A stretch of 48,559 nucleotides of DNA from Streptomyces sp. A1136. Lineage in GTDB: Bacteria > Actinomycetota > Actinomycetes > Streptomycetales > Streptomycetaceae. The stretch covers positions 1 through 48,559 of the forward strand of contig NZ_SSBJ01000044.1 in assembly GCF_004795055.1 (NCBI RefSeq), given 5' to 3'. The notes under the pieces were generated by a model that was not told where the DNA came from, searched no databases, and was given only the letters and a program-made list of their open reading frames with translations. Positions 31,442 through 39,316 of the stretch are shown here, piece by piece; the first letter of the stretch is position 1; each line of letters opens with the position of its first letter. The position numbers and the translations under genes are program-made.

Positions 31442-32638
31442 GTGAGCAACACGACAGCCATGGCTGAGGCTCAGAACATCCCGGCGGGCTCGACCACCGC
31501 CGGCGCGATCGCGGTGGCCGCAGAGTCCACCGTCGCCACCCGGATGAGTGCACCCCCGTCCTTCGACGTGGCGGACTTCCCCGTCCCCCACGGCCGCGAG
31601 GAGGAGTGGCGCTTCACCCCGCTGGCGCGCCTGCGTGGTCTCCACGACGGCACCGCGGTCGCCAACGGCACCATGAAGGCCCAGATCGACGCCCCGGACG
31701 TCGTCACGATCGAGTCGGTCGAGCGCGATGACGCCCGTATCGGCAGGGCCGGCGCCCCCGTGGACCGCGTCGCCGCCCAGGCGTTCTCCTCCTTCGCCAA
31801 GGCCACGGTCGTCACCGTGCCCAAGGAGACCGTCCTGGACGAGCCCGTGCGCGTCTCGCTGCACGGCGAGGGCGGCACCACCTTCGGCCACACCGTCTTC
31901 GACGTGCAGGCCTTCGCCGAGGCCGTCATCGTCATCGACCACACCGGTGACGGTGTGCGAGCCGCGAACGTCGAGTTCCTCGTCGGCGACGGCGCGAAGC
32001 TCACCGTCGTGTCGGTGCAGGACTGGGACGACACCGCCGTGCACTGCTCCCAGCACAACACGCTGGTCGGGCGGGACGCGAGCTACAAGTCGATCGTCGT
32101 CACCTTCGGCGGTGACGTCGTGCGCCTGCACCCGCGGATCAGCTACGCGGGCCCCGGCGGCGAGGCCGAGCTGCTCGGCCTGTACTTCACGGACGCCGGC
32201 CAGCACCAGGAGCACCGCCTCCTGGTCAAGCACGACGCCCCGCACTGCAAGTCGCACGTGGTCTACAAGGGTGCGCTCCAGGGCCAGGACGCCCACGCCG
32301 TCTGGATCGGTGACGTGCTCATCGAGAAGACCGCCGAGGGCACCGACACCTACGAGATGAACCGCAACCTCGTCCTCACCGACGGCGCCCGGGTCGACTC
32401 CGTGCCGAACCTGGAGATCGAGACCGGCGAGATCGTCGGCGCCGGCCACGCCTCCGCGACCGGCCGGTTCGACGACGAGCAGCTCTTCTACCTCCAGGCC
32501 CGGGGCATCCCGGCCGACGAGGCGCGGCGCCTGGTCGTGCGCGGCTTCTTCGCCGAGCTCGTCCAGCAGATCGGTGTCCCCGACATCGAGGAGCGCCTGC
32601 TCGCCAAGATCGAGGCCGAGCTCCAGGGTTCCGTGTGA
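31442..32638 (+). CDS. sufD: Fe-S cluster assembly protein SufD
   Basis: SufB paralogue and partner in SufBC2D, involved in iron entry. 398 residues from GTG 31442; ATG 31460 (MAEAQNIPAG) is the alternative and would give 392. Motifs: FPVPHGREEEWRFTPLARL, HQEHRLLVKHDAPHCKSHVV (conserved His), DEQLFYLQARGIPADEARRL. The stop TGA shares its last base with the ATG of the Rieske gene (TGATG). Confidence 0.96.
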   Translation: MSNTTAMAEAQNIPAGSTTAGAIAVAAESTVATRMSAPPSFDVADFPVPHGREEEWRFTPLARLRGLHDGTAVANGTMKAQIDAPDVVTIESVERDDARIGRAGAPVDRVAAQAFSSFAKATVVTVPKETVLDEPVRVSLHGEGGTTFGHTVFDVQAFAEAVIVIDHTGDGVRAANVEFLVGDGAKLTVVSVQDWDDTAVHCSQHNTLVGRDASYKSIVVTFGGDVVRLHPRISYAGPGGEAELLGLYFTDAGQHQEHRLLVKHDAPHCKSHVVYKGALQGQDAHAVWIGDVLIEKTAEGTDTYEMNRNLVLTDGARVDSVPNLEIETGEIVGAGHASATGRFDDEQLFYLQARGIPADEARRLVVRGFFAELVQQIGVPDIEERLLAKIEAELQGSV

Positions 32639-32955
32639 TGAATTACGTCAAGGCCTGCGCGTTGAGCGAGCTGGAGGAGAACACCCCGAAGCGGGTGGAG
32701 CTCGACGGCACGCCGGTGTCCCTCGTCCGGACCGAGGGCGAGGTGTTCGCGATCAACGACATCTGCTCGCACGCCAACGTCTCCCTCTCCGAGGGCGAGG
32801 TCGAGGACTGCATGATCGAGTGCTGGCTGCACGGCTCGGCCTTCGACCTGCGCACCGGCAAGCCGTCCGGCCTCCCCGCGACGCGCCCCGTACCCGTATA
32901 CCCCGTAAAGATCGAAGGGGACGACGTGCTCGTCTCCCTCACCCAGGAGTCCTGA
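32638..32955 (+). CDS. Rieske-type [2Fe-2S] ferredoxin of the suf operon
   Basis: Small soluble electron-transfer protein of the non-haem-oxygenase ferredoxin type. 105 residues. Rieske ligands C43-x-H45 (CSH) and C62-x2-H65 (CWLHG) with the usual ~16-residue spacing. No partner oxygenase or reductase is nearby, so it probably gives electrons to cluster assembly or is an early Suf client; that role is inference. ATG 32638 overlaps the sufD stop; sufC follows 7 nt later. The sufD-Rieske-sufC order is common in actinobacteria. Confidence 0.93.
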   Translation: MNYVKACALSELEENTPKRVELDGTPVSLVRTEGEVFAINDICSHANVSLSEGEVEDCMIECWLHGSAFDLRTGKPSGLPATRPVPVYPVKIEGDDVLVSLTQES

Positions 32956-32962
32956 GGTATCC

Positions 32963-33727
32963 ATGGCAACGCTTGAAATCCACGACCTGCACGTCTCCGT
33001 CGAGGCCGAGAATGGCGCCCGCGAGATCCTCAAGGGCGTCGACCTCACCGTCAAGCAGGGTGAGACGCACGCCATCATGGGTCCCAACGGCTCCGGCAAG
33101 TCCACGCTGGCGTACTCGCTGGCCGGTCACCCGAAGTACACCATCACCGGTGGCACCGTGACCCTCGACGGCGAAGACGTCCTGGAGATGTCCGTCGACG
33201 AGCGCGCCCGCGCCGGCGTCTTCCTCGCCATGCAGTACCCGGTCGAGGTCCCCGGCGTCTCGGTCTCCAACTTCCTGCGCACCTCCGCCACCGCCATCCG
33301 CGGCGAGGCGCCGAAGCTGCGCACCTGGGTGAAGGAGGTCAAGTCCGCGATGGAGCAGCTCCAGATGGACCCGGCCTTCGCCGAGCGCAACGTCAACGAG
33401 GGCTTCTCCGGCGGTGAGAAGAAGCGCCACGAGATCCTCCAGCTGGAGCTCCTCAAGCCGAAGATCGCGATCCTCGACGAGACCGACTCGGGTCTCGACG
33501 TGGACGCCCTTCGCATCGTCTCCGAGGGCGTCAACCGCGTCCGCGAGACCGGCGAGGTCGGCACTCTGCTGATCACCCACTACACGCGCATCCTGCGCTA
33601 CATCAAGCCCGACTTCGTGCACGTGTTCGCGAACGGCCGCATCGCCGAGTCCGGTGGCGCCGAGCTGGCGGACCAGCTGGAGGCCGAGGGCTACGACAAG
33701 TACGTGAAGGGTGGCGCGACCGCGTGA
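32963..33727 (+). CDS. sufC: SufC, ATPase of the SufBCD complex
   Basis: ABC-type ATPase that drives conformational change in SufB-SufD. 254 residues: Walker A GPNGSGKST (40-48), signature FSGGEKKR (148-155), Walker B IAILDETDSGLD (168-179). ATG 32963. The stop overlaps the sufS GTG by 4 nt (GTGA). Confidence 0.98.
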   Translation: MATLEIHDLHVSVEAENGAREILKGVDLTVKQGETHAIMGPNGSGKSTLAYSLAGHPKYTITGGTVTLDGEDVLEMSVDERARAGVFLAMQYPVEVPGVSVSNFLRTSATAIRGEAPKLRTWVKEVKSAMEQLQMDPAFAERNVNEGFSGGEKKRHEILQLELLKPKIAILDETDSGLDVDALRIVSEGVNRVRETGEVGTLLITHYTRILRYIKPDFVHVFANGRIAESGGAELADQLEAEGYDKYVKGGATA

Positions 33728-34992
33728 CACAGCTGCCTGGCCTCCTCACCGGCTCTCTGCTTGACGAGGCGATCCGCAAGGACTTCCCCCTGCTGGATCG
33801 TGTGGTCCACGACGGGAAGAAGATCGTCTACCTGGACAACGCGGCGACCTCGCAAAAGCCGCGCCAGGTACTCGACGCGCTGAACGAGTACTACGAGCAG
33901 CACAACGCCAACGTCCACCGCGGCGTGCACGTGCTCGCCGAGGAGGCCACGGCGCTGTACGAGGGCGCACGCGACAAGGTCGCCGCCTTCATCAACGCAC
34001 CGAGCCGCGACGAGGTGATCTTCACCAAGAACGCCTCGGAGTCGCTCAACCTGGTCGCCAACATGCTCGGCTGGGCCGACGAGCCCTACCGGGTCGACCG
34101 CGAGACCGAGATCGCCATCACGGAGATGGAGCACCACTCCAACATCGTGCCGTGGCAGCTGCTCTCGCAGCGCACCGGCGCGAAGCTGAAGTGGTTCGGC
34201 CTGACCGACGACGGCCGGCTCGACCTGTCCGACATCGAAGAGGTCATCACGGAGAAGACGAAGATCGTCTCCTTCACGCTGGTCTCCAACATCATGGGCA
34301 CCGTCAACCCGGTCGAGGCGATCGTCCGGCGCGCCCAGGACGTCGGCGCGCTCGTGCTGATCGACGCCTCGCAGGCCGCTCCGCACATGCCGCTGGACGT
34401 GCAGGCGCTGGGCGCCGACTTCGTGGCCTTCACCGGCCACAAGATGTGCGGTCCGACCGGCATCGGCGTGCTGTGGGGCCGCCAGGAGCTCCTGGAGGAC
34501 CTGCCCCCGTTCCTCGGTGGCGGCGAGATGATCGAGACCGTGTCGATGCACGCCTCGACCTACGCCCCCGCGCCGCACAAGTTCGAGGCGGGTACGCCCC
34601 CGATCGCCCAGGCCGTCGGCCTCGGCGCGGCCGTGGACTACCTGACCGCGATCGGCATGGACAAGATCGCCGCTCACGAGCACGCGCTCACCGAGTACGC
34701 GGTCAAGCGCCTCGCCGAGGTACCGGACCTGCGGATCATCGGCCCCACCACGGCCGAGGACCGCGGCGCCGCGATCTCCTTCGTCCTCGGGGACATCCAC
34801 CCGCACGACGTGGGGCAGGTGCTGGACGAGCAGGGCATCGCCGTCCGCGTGGGACACCACTGCGCCCGCCCGGTCTGCCTGCGCTACGGAATTCCCGCGA
34901 CGACGCGAGCGTCTTTCTACCTGTACTCCACCCCCGCCGACGTCGACGCGCTGATCGACGGGCTGGAGCACGTACGGAACTTCTTCGGATGA
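33724..34992 (+). CDS. sufS: Cysteine desulfurase SufS
   Basis: PLP enzyme that takes sulfur from cysteine as a persulfide for cluster assembly. 422 residues, group II desulfurase: PLP lysine K240 (FTGHKMCGPTG), PLP-contact DASQAAPHMPLDV and the catalytic cysteine C380 (RVGHHCARPVC). GTG 33724 overlaps the sufC stop. Sulfur is passed to SufU, encoded 37 nt downstream. Confidence 0.98.
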   Translation: MTQLPGLLTGSLLDEAIRKDFPLLDRVVHDGKKIVYLDNAATSQKPRQVLDALNEYYEQHNANVHRGVHVLAEEATALYEGARDKVAAFINAPSRDEVIFTKNASESLNLVANMLGWADEPYRVDRETEIAITEMEHHSNIVPWQLLSQRTGAKLKWFGLTDDGRLDLSDIEEVITEKTKIVSFTLVSNIMGTVNPVEAIVRRAQDVGALVLIDASQAAPHMPLDVQALGADFVAFTGHKMCGPTGIGVLWGRQELLEDLPPFLGGGEMIETVSMHASTYAPAPHKFEAGTPPIAQAVGLGAAVDYLTAIGMDKIAAHEHALTEYAVKRLAEVPDLRIIGPTTAEDRGAAISFVLGDIHPHDVGQVLDEQGIAVRVGHHCARPVCLRYGIPATTRASFYLYSTPADVDALIDGLEHVRNFFG

Positions 34993-35029
34993 CGACGAGT
35001 CGGACGACGACGAGGCGGACGAGGACGCT

Positions 35030-35491
35030 GTGAAGCTGGATTCGATGTACCAGGAACTGATCCTGGACCACTACAAGCACCCGCACGGGCGAGGCCTGCG
35101 CGACGGCGACGCCGAGGTGCACCATGTCAATCCCACCTGTGGCGACGAGATCACGCTGCGCGTGAAGTACGACGGCGAGACGCTCACCGACGTCTCCTAC
35201 GAGGGCCAGGGCTGCTCGATCAGCCAGGCCAGCGCGTCCGTGCTGAACGAGCTGCTCGTCGGCAAGGAGCTGGCCGAGGCGCAGAAGATCCAGGCAGTGT
35301 TCCTGGAGATGATGCAGTCCAAGGGCAAGATCGAGCCCGACGAGGCCATGGAGGAGGTGCTGGAGGACGCGGTCGCGTTCGTCGGCGTCTCCAAGTATCC
35401 GGCGCGGGTGAAGTGTGCTCTGCTGAGCTGGATGGCATGGAAGGACGCGACCGCCCAGGCACTGGGCGACGCCGAGAGGAAGACGGCATGA
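35030..35491 (+). CDS. sufU: Zinc-dependent sulfurtransferase SufU
   Basis: Accepts persulfide sulfur from SufS and stimulates it; the IscU-like fold binds zinc in Gram-positives. 153 residues with the three conserved cysteines C37 (NPTCGDE), C62 (GQGCSIS) and C129 (VKCALLSW), and the SufU-specific insertion before the last. GTG 35030 is the family start (MKLDSMYQELILDHY) with GAGGA upstream; a run of GACGACGA-type repeats fills the 37-nt spacer. The stop overlaps the next ATG (ATGA). Confidence 0.96.
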   Translation: MKLDSMYQELILDHYKHPHGRGLRDGDAEVHHVNPTCGDEITLRVKYDGETLTDVSYEGQGCSISQASASVLNELLVGKELAEAQKIQAVFLEMMQSKGKIEPDEAMEEVLEDAVAFVGVSKYPARVKCALLSWMAWKDATAQALGDAERKTA

Positions 35492-35832
35492 CCGAGAACG
35501 CGACGCCCGAGGCGTCGATCAAGCCGGCCACCGAGGAAGAGGTCCGCGAGGCCCTCTACGACGTGGTCGACCCCGAGCTGGGCATCGACGTCGTCAACCT
35601 GGGCCTGATCTACGGCATCCACATCGACGACGCGAACATCGCCACCCTCGACATGACGCTGACGTCGGCGGCCTGCCCGCTGACGGACGTCATCGAGGAC
35701 CAGGCGAAGTCGGCGACGGACGGCATCGTCAACGAGCTCCGCATCAACTGGGTCTGGATGCCGCCGTGGGGCCCCGACAAGATCACTGACGACGGTCGTG
35801 AGCAGCTGCGCGCGCTCGGCTTCAACGTCTGA
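35488..35832 (+). CDS. MIP18/DUF59-family metal-sulfur assembly protein (SufT-like)
   Basis: 114 residues. DUF59 fold found in Fe-S maturation factors (SufT, MIP18, PaaD N-terminus): VREALYDVVDPELGIDVVNL, LGLIYGIHI and the conserved cysteine in TSAACPLTDVIEDQ, ending PWGPDKITDDGREQLRALGF. ATG 35488 overlaps the sufU stop by 4 nt; an in-frame upstream start at 35413 lies inside sufU. Last gene of the operon, followed by a strong terminator. Role inferred as target-protein Fe-S maturation. Confidence 0.93.
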   Translation: MTENATPEASIKPATEEEVREALYDVVDPELGIDVVNLGLIYGIHIDDANIATLDMTLTSAACPLTDVIEDQAKSATDGIVNELRINWVWMPPWGPDKITDDGREQLRALGFNV

Positions 35833-35858
35833 GTCCCGTCTGCGTTCCGCGTACGCGT

Positions 35859-35892
35859 GAGGGCCCCCGGCACCATCGTGCCGGGGGCCCTC
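35859..35892 (+). terminator. Strong terminator of the suf operon
   Basis: A perfect 15-bp stem, GAGGGCCCCCGGCAC (35859-35873) and its complement (35878-35892), with loop CATC, 26 nt after the last stop. Confidence 0.9.
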
Positions 35893-36018
35893 CGTGTCTG
35901 TGCGGGCGGTCCGTGTTCTTCCCGTGGTCGGCCCGCGTGCACCGGGAGTTGGCCACGGTGGCCGAATCTTCTCGACGGACGTCACGAGGTGGCGGACGCA
36001 CACGAGAGGACCCTTCGG

Positions 36019-37395
36019 ATGAAGAAGCAGCTGGGCACCGCCGCGATCGCGGCGCTGGTCGTCGCCGGGGCGGCCCTGCCGGCGCACGCGGTGACGTACG
36101 GTACGCCGACCATCACCCTTTCCTCGTCCCACCTGTCCGGCGCCGTCGGCGGGGTCGGCGACCAGACCGTCTCCGTGACCGTCGGGCAGAGCGGCGCCGA
36201 CGTGTCCGCGCTGACCGTGAGCGCCTCGGCGTCCAGCAGGGCCTCGGTCGCCACGACCGGCGACGTCACCGTCACCGGTACCGGCGCGGTACGGCAGCTC
36301 GCGGTCACCGCGCGGGGCCGCGGCTACACCGACCTGACCGTCAAGGTGACCGGACTCGGCGGCAAGACCGCCACCAAGACCCTGTCCTACGCGGCCTCCG
36401 CCGCGGTGCAGAACCCCGCCGACGCCCGCTACTTCAGCGGCGCCTCGGACTCCTCGGCCGCCGTGGACGTCGGCGGCGGGTACACCGTCGTCGCCGACGA
36501 CGAGAACAACGTGCTGCGGCTGTACGACCGCGCCCGCTCCGCCGCGCCCGTGCGGACCTGGGACTTCAGCTCCCGGCTCGGCGTCACCAAGGAGGTGGAC
36601 ATCGAGGGGGCGACCCGGATCGGCGACACCGTCTACTGGACCGGCTCGCTGGGCAACAACAAGGACGGCGAGTACAAGGCGCCCCGGAACACGGTCTTCA
36701 CCACCACCGTCAGCGGCTCGGGCTCCGGCACGCAACTGGCGTACGGACGCTCGTACAAGAAGCTCCGCGACGATCTGGTGGCCTGGGACGAGGCGAACGG
36801 CGACCGGTACGGCTTCGCCGCCGGGACCGCGGCCGGCGAGGCGCCCAAGCAGATCGACGGGTTCAACGTCGAGGGGCTGGAGTTCGCGCCCGGTTCCACG
36901 ACCACCGCCTACCTGGGGTTCCGTGCCCCGCTGGCGCCCGCCGTGCCCGGCGGCAAGGCGCTGCTCGTGCCGGTGACCAACTTCGACAAGGTGCTGTCGA
37001 GCGGCTCCGAGGCCGTCTTCGGGTCGGGCGTCGAACTGGACCTCGGCGGCCTCGCCGTCCGCGACATCCGCAAGAACGCGGCGAACCAGTACCTGATCCT
37101 GGCCGGCCCCTGGGCCGAAGCCGTCGCCAACGGCGACAGCGCAGCCCCGTACGCCCTCTACCAGTGGGACGGCGTCCCCGGCCACGCCCCGGTCAAGCGG
37201 GCCGACCTGCCGACGACCGACCCCGGCGGCTGGGAGGCCATCGTGGAGGTGCCGGACCTCACGGCGCCGGGCGCGCGGGTGCAGCTGATCACCGACAGCG
37301 GCTCGGCGGACCTGTACGGCGACGGTGTGGCGGCCAAGGACCTCACGCACCCCGAGTGGAAGAAGGCGCGCACCGCCTGGTTCACGCTCACCTGA
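36019..37395 (+). CDS. Secreted DUF3616-domain protein
   Basis: 458 residues. Sec signal peptide MKKQLGTAAIAALVV onward with likely cleavage after AHA (residue 24). An Ig/BID-like beta region (about 25-125: TPTITLSSSHLSGAVGGVGD) precedes a DUF3616-type propeller-like domain: DIEGATRIGDTVYWTGSLGN, IDGFNVEGLEFAPGSTTTAY, VPVTNFDKVL, ELDLGGLAVRDIRKNA, YALYQWDG. ATG 36019 has GAGAGGA 8 nt upstream; the frame is open 54 codons further without support. Function unknown; extracellular. The DUF3616 assignment is from memory of the motif pattern. Confidence 0.8.
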   Translation: MKKQLGTAAIAALVVAGAALPAHAVTYGTPTITLSSSHLSGAVGGVGDQTVSVTVGQSGADVSALTVSASASSRASVATTGDVTVTGTGAVRQLAVTARGRGYTDLTVKVTGLGGKTATKTLSYAASAAVQNPADARYFSGASDSSAAVDVGGGYTVVADDENNVLRLYDRARSAAPVRTWDFSSRLGVTKEVDIEGATRIGDTVYWTGSLGNNKDGEYKAPRNTVFTTTVSGSGSGTQLAYGRSYKKLRDDLVAWDEANGDRYGFAAGTAAGEAPKQIDGFNVEGLEFAPGSTTTAYLGFRAPLAPAVPGGKALLVPVTNFDKVLSSGSEAVFGSGVELDLGGLAVRDIRKNAANQYLILAGPWAEAVANGDSAAPYALYQWDGVPGHAPVKRADLPTTDPGGWEAIVEVPDLTAPGARVQLITDSGSADLYGDGVAAKDLTHPEWKKARTAWFTLT

Positions 37396-37420
37396 CCGGT
37401 CCGGCTGTCCCGGCCGTTGC

Positions 37421-37466
37421 GTACATCCGTACGTAGGGCATGTGTACCCTTGTACACATGCCCTAC
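37421..37466 (+). promoter_or_regulatory. Promoter and 34-bp operator over the SMR start codon
   Basis: GTAGGGCATGTGTAC (37433-37447), loop CCTT, GTACACATGCCCTAC (37452-37466): a perfect 15-bp-arm inverted repeat that includes the SMR ATG (37458). TACCCT (37445-37450) in its centre is a -10 ending 7 nt before that ATG. A second GTAC-N4-GTAC word lies at 37421-37432. Likely operator of the co-encoded TetR regulator. Confidence 0.7.
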
Positions 37467-37781
37467 ATGTTGCTGGCGGCGGCCATCGCCTCCGAGGTGG
37501 CCGGGACCACTGCCATGAAGTACAGCCACGGCTTCACCCGGCTGTGGCCCTCGCTGGGCACGCTGCTGGGATACCTCGTCGCCTTCACCCTGCTGGCGCA
37601 GACGCTGAAATCGATGTCGGTGGGGACGGCCTACGCGATATGGGCCGGGGTCGGCACGGCCGCCATCGCCGCCATCGGGATGGTGTTCATGGGAGAGGCG
37701 GCCACCGCGGCGAAGATCGCCGGGATCGCGCTGATCATCGCCGGGGTGGTCCTGTTGAACCTGGGCGGGGCGGCGCACTGA
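37458..37781 (+). CDS. Small multidrug resistance (SMR) family transporter
   Basis: Proton-coupled exporter of the EmrE/QacE/SugE family that acts as a dimer. 107 residues, four transmembrane helices. The essential glutamate is E13 in AAAIASEVAGTTAMKYS; TM3 carries YAIWAGVGTAAIA. ATG 37458 is preferred to the in-frame start at 37440 because the family begins MPYMLLA and a -10 lies 7 nt upstream; the mRNA is predicted to be leaderless. The stop shares its last base with the tetR ATG (TGATG). Confidence 0.93.
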   Translation: MPYMLLAAAIASEVAGTTAMKYSHGFTRLWPSLGTLLGYLVAFTLLAQTLKSMSVGTAYAIWAGVGTAAIAAIGMVFMGEAATAAKIAGIALIIAGVVLLNLGGAAH

Positions 37782-38308
37782 TGGGCCGCCGATACGACCC
37801 CGACCGGAGGCAGCGGATCATCGACGCGGCGACCCGGGTGGTGGCGGCCGAGGGCATCGCGGGGCTGAGCCACCGCAGCGTGGCGGCGGAGGCGGACGTA
37901 CCGCTGGGCTCGACGACCTATCACTTCGCCACGCTGGACGAGCTGCTGGTGGCGGCCCTCAGGCAGGCGAACGAGGGTTTCGCGGCGGCGCTGTCCGGAC
38001 TGGGGGAAGGCGACCTGGCGGCGGCGCTGGCCCGCCGGCTCGGGGAGTTCCTGACGGCGGACCGGGCGGGCGCGGAGCTGGAGTACGAGCTGTACCTGGC
38101 CGCCCTGCGCAAGCCGGCGCTGCGGCCGGTGGCGGCCGAGTGGTGCGGGGCGGTGGTGACGGTGCTGGCCGAGCGGGTGGACGCGGAGACGGCCCGGGCG
38201 GTGTCGGCGGTGATGGACGGCGTCAGCCTCCAAGTGCTGCTGACGGGGGTCGAGTACGACGAGCGGTCCGCGCGCGAGCTGCTGACGCGGGTGCTGGGGC
38301 GGGCGTAG
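37781..38308 (+). CDS. TetR-family transcriptional regulator
   Basis: 175 residues. N-terminal TetR HTH: DPDRRQRIIDAATRVVAAEG, then SHRSVAAEADVPLGSTTYHF. The C-terminal ligand domain is Ala/Leu-rich with a TetR_C-like end (AVSAVMDGVSLQVLLTGVEY). Translationally coupled to the SMR gene, so the two form an autoregulated exporter-repressor operon; the palindrome at 37433-37466 is the obvious target. The ligand may be a substrate of the exporter (inference). Confidence 0.9.
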   Translation: MGRRYDPDRRQRIIDAATRVVAAEGIAGLSHRSVAAEADVPLGSTTYHFATLDELLVAALRQANEGFAAALSGLGEGDLAAALARRLGEFLTADRAGAELEYELYLAALRKPALRPVAAEWCGAVVTVLAERVDAETARAVSAVMDGVSLQVLLTGVEYDERSARELLTRVLGRA

Positions 38309-38322
38309 CGGGGGCGTTCGCC

Positions 38323-38339
38323 GCGCCCCGGGCGGGCGC
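38323..38339. terminator. Short convergent hairpin
   Basis: GCGCCC, 5-nt loop, GGGCGC in the 39-nt gap between the tetR stop and the stop of the minus-strand fusion gene. Confidence 0.4.
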
Positions 38340-38347
38340 GGGGTCGG

Positions 38348-39235
38348 TCAGCGGGGCTCGGGCCGGTCCCTGCGGACCGCGGCGAGGGCGGCCCGGACGC
38401 TCGCCTCGATGTCCCGGATCGGGTAGAACACCTCGCGCACCGTCCGCTCCCGGTCCACGACCAGGGTCAGCCGCTTGATCCGGCTCACCCCCGCCGCCCG
38501 GAAGGTCGGCAACCGAAGGGCCGTCACCAGTTCCAGGTCCGCGTCCGAGAACAGCGGGAAGCGCAGTCCTTCCGCTTCCGCGAACTCCTGCTGCTCATCG
38601 GGGCGTTGGGTGGAGACCCCGTGGACCGTCGCGCCCGCCGCCGTGAACTCCGCGAGCTGGTCCCGGTAGGTGCACGACTCCAGCGTGCAGCCCTTCGCCC
38701 CCGGGATGCCCGCCCAGCCGGGCGGGTAGGACTCCGCGCGGGCGTACGCGCCGGGGAAGCAGTACAGGACGGTGAAGGGCGTGTCGGCCACCGGGTCGCG
38801 CGCTTCGCCGAAGCGGTCCGGCAGGCGCAGCTCCGGCAGCCGCGCGCCGCGCAGCGCGTGCACCCGTTCCGCCTCGCGCGAGGATCGCCCAGTCGTCGCC
38901 GTCATCTCTCCCTCTCCGAGGATCCATGTGTCGCCCCAGTCCTGGAGGGCGACCAGTACCGGCAGCAGCCCCCGCCCGCGCGGGGTCAGCCGGTATTCGT
39001 GTCGCAACGGCCGTTCCATGTACGGGACGCGCGCCAGCACCCCGGCTTCGCCGAGCAGTTTCAGTCGCTCGGCGAGGACCTTGCGGGACAGGCCCAGTTC
39101 GCGCTGGAAGTCCTCGAAGCGGTGCACGCCGCGCGCGGCGTCGCGCACGATCAGCAGGGTCCACCAGTCCCCGACGATGTCGAGGGCCTGGGCGATCGAG
39201 CAGTCCGCGTCGCCGAGGGCGGTGCGCTGGACCAT
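38348..39235 (-). CDS. HxlR-type winged-helix regulator fused to a peroxiredoxin domain
   Basis: 295 residues. Residues ~1-110 are an HxlR HTH with the family cysteine C12 (DCSIAQALDIVGDWWTLLIV) and wing LTPRGRGLLPVL. Residues ~125-290 are an AhpC/TSA-type redoxin: VLYCFPGA, then C183 and C188 in GCTLESCTYRDQ, VHGVSTQRPDEQQEF, FPLFSDADLELVTAL and a C-terminal FYP segment. A peroxide- or thiol-sensing regulator, or a bifunctional protein. ATG 39235 has AAGGAG 5 nt upstream. Divergent from an MFS exporter with a dyad between them, which suggests it controls that exporter. Confidence 0.88.
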   Translation of the reverse strand: MVQRTALGDADCSIAQALDIVGDWWTLLIVRDAARGVHRFEDFQRELGLSRKVLAERLKLLGEAGVLARVPYMERPLRHEYRLTPRGRGLLPVLVALQDWGDTWILGEGEMTATTGRSSREAERVHALRGARLPELRLPDRFGEARDPVADTPFTVLYCFPGAYARAESYPPGWAGIPGAKGCTLESCTYRDQLAEFTAAGATVHGVSTQRPDEQQEFAEAEGLRFPLFSDADLELVTALRLPTFRAAGVSRIKRLTLVVDRERTVREVFYPIRDIEASVRAALAAVRRDRPEPR

Positions 39236-39252
39236 GGGACTCCTTCTGTCCG

Positions 39253-39303
39253 TTGACCGGGGATTGCCATGCTGACATAGTCCGTTCCCAAAAGGAACTT
39301 ACT
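39253..39303 (+). promoter_or_regulatory. MFS promoter with HxlR-type operator at the start site
   Basis: TTGACC (39253-39258), 17-nt spacer, CATAGT (39276-39281) is a good vegetative promoter. The dyad AGT-N2-GTTCC-N5-GGAAC-N2-ACT (39279-39303) covers the predicted start site. The MFS GTG follows 13 nt later. Confidence 0.6.
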
Positions 39304-39316
39304 CGGGGGTGGGGTT

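Noticed and set aside
29612..32449. 945-codon minus-strand frame across sufR, sufB and sufD
   Set aside because: Antisense shadow; the plus-strand genes have conserved motifs and coupled starts.
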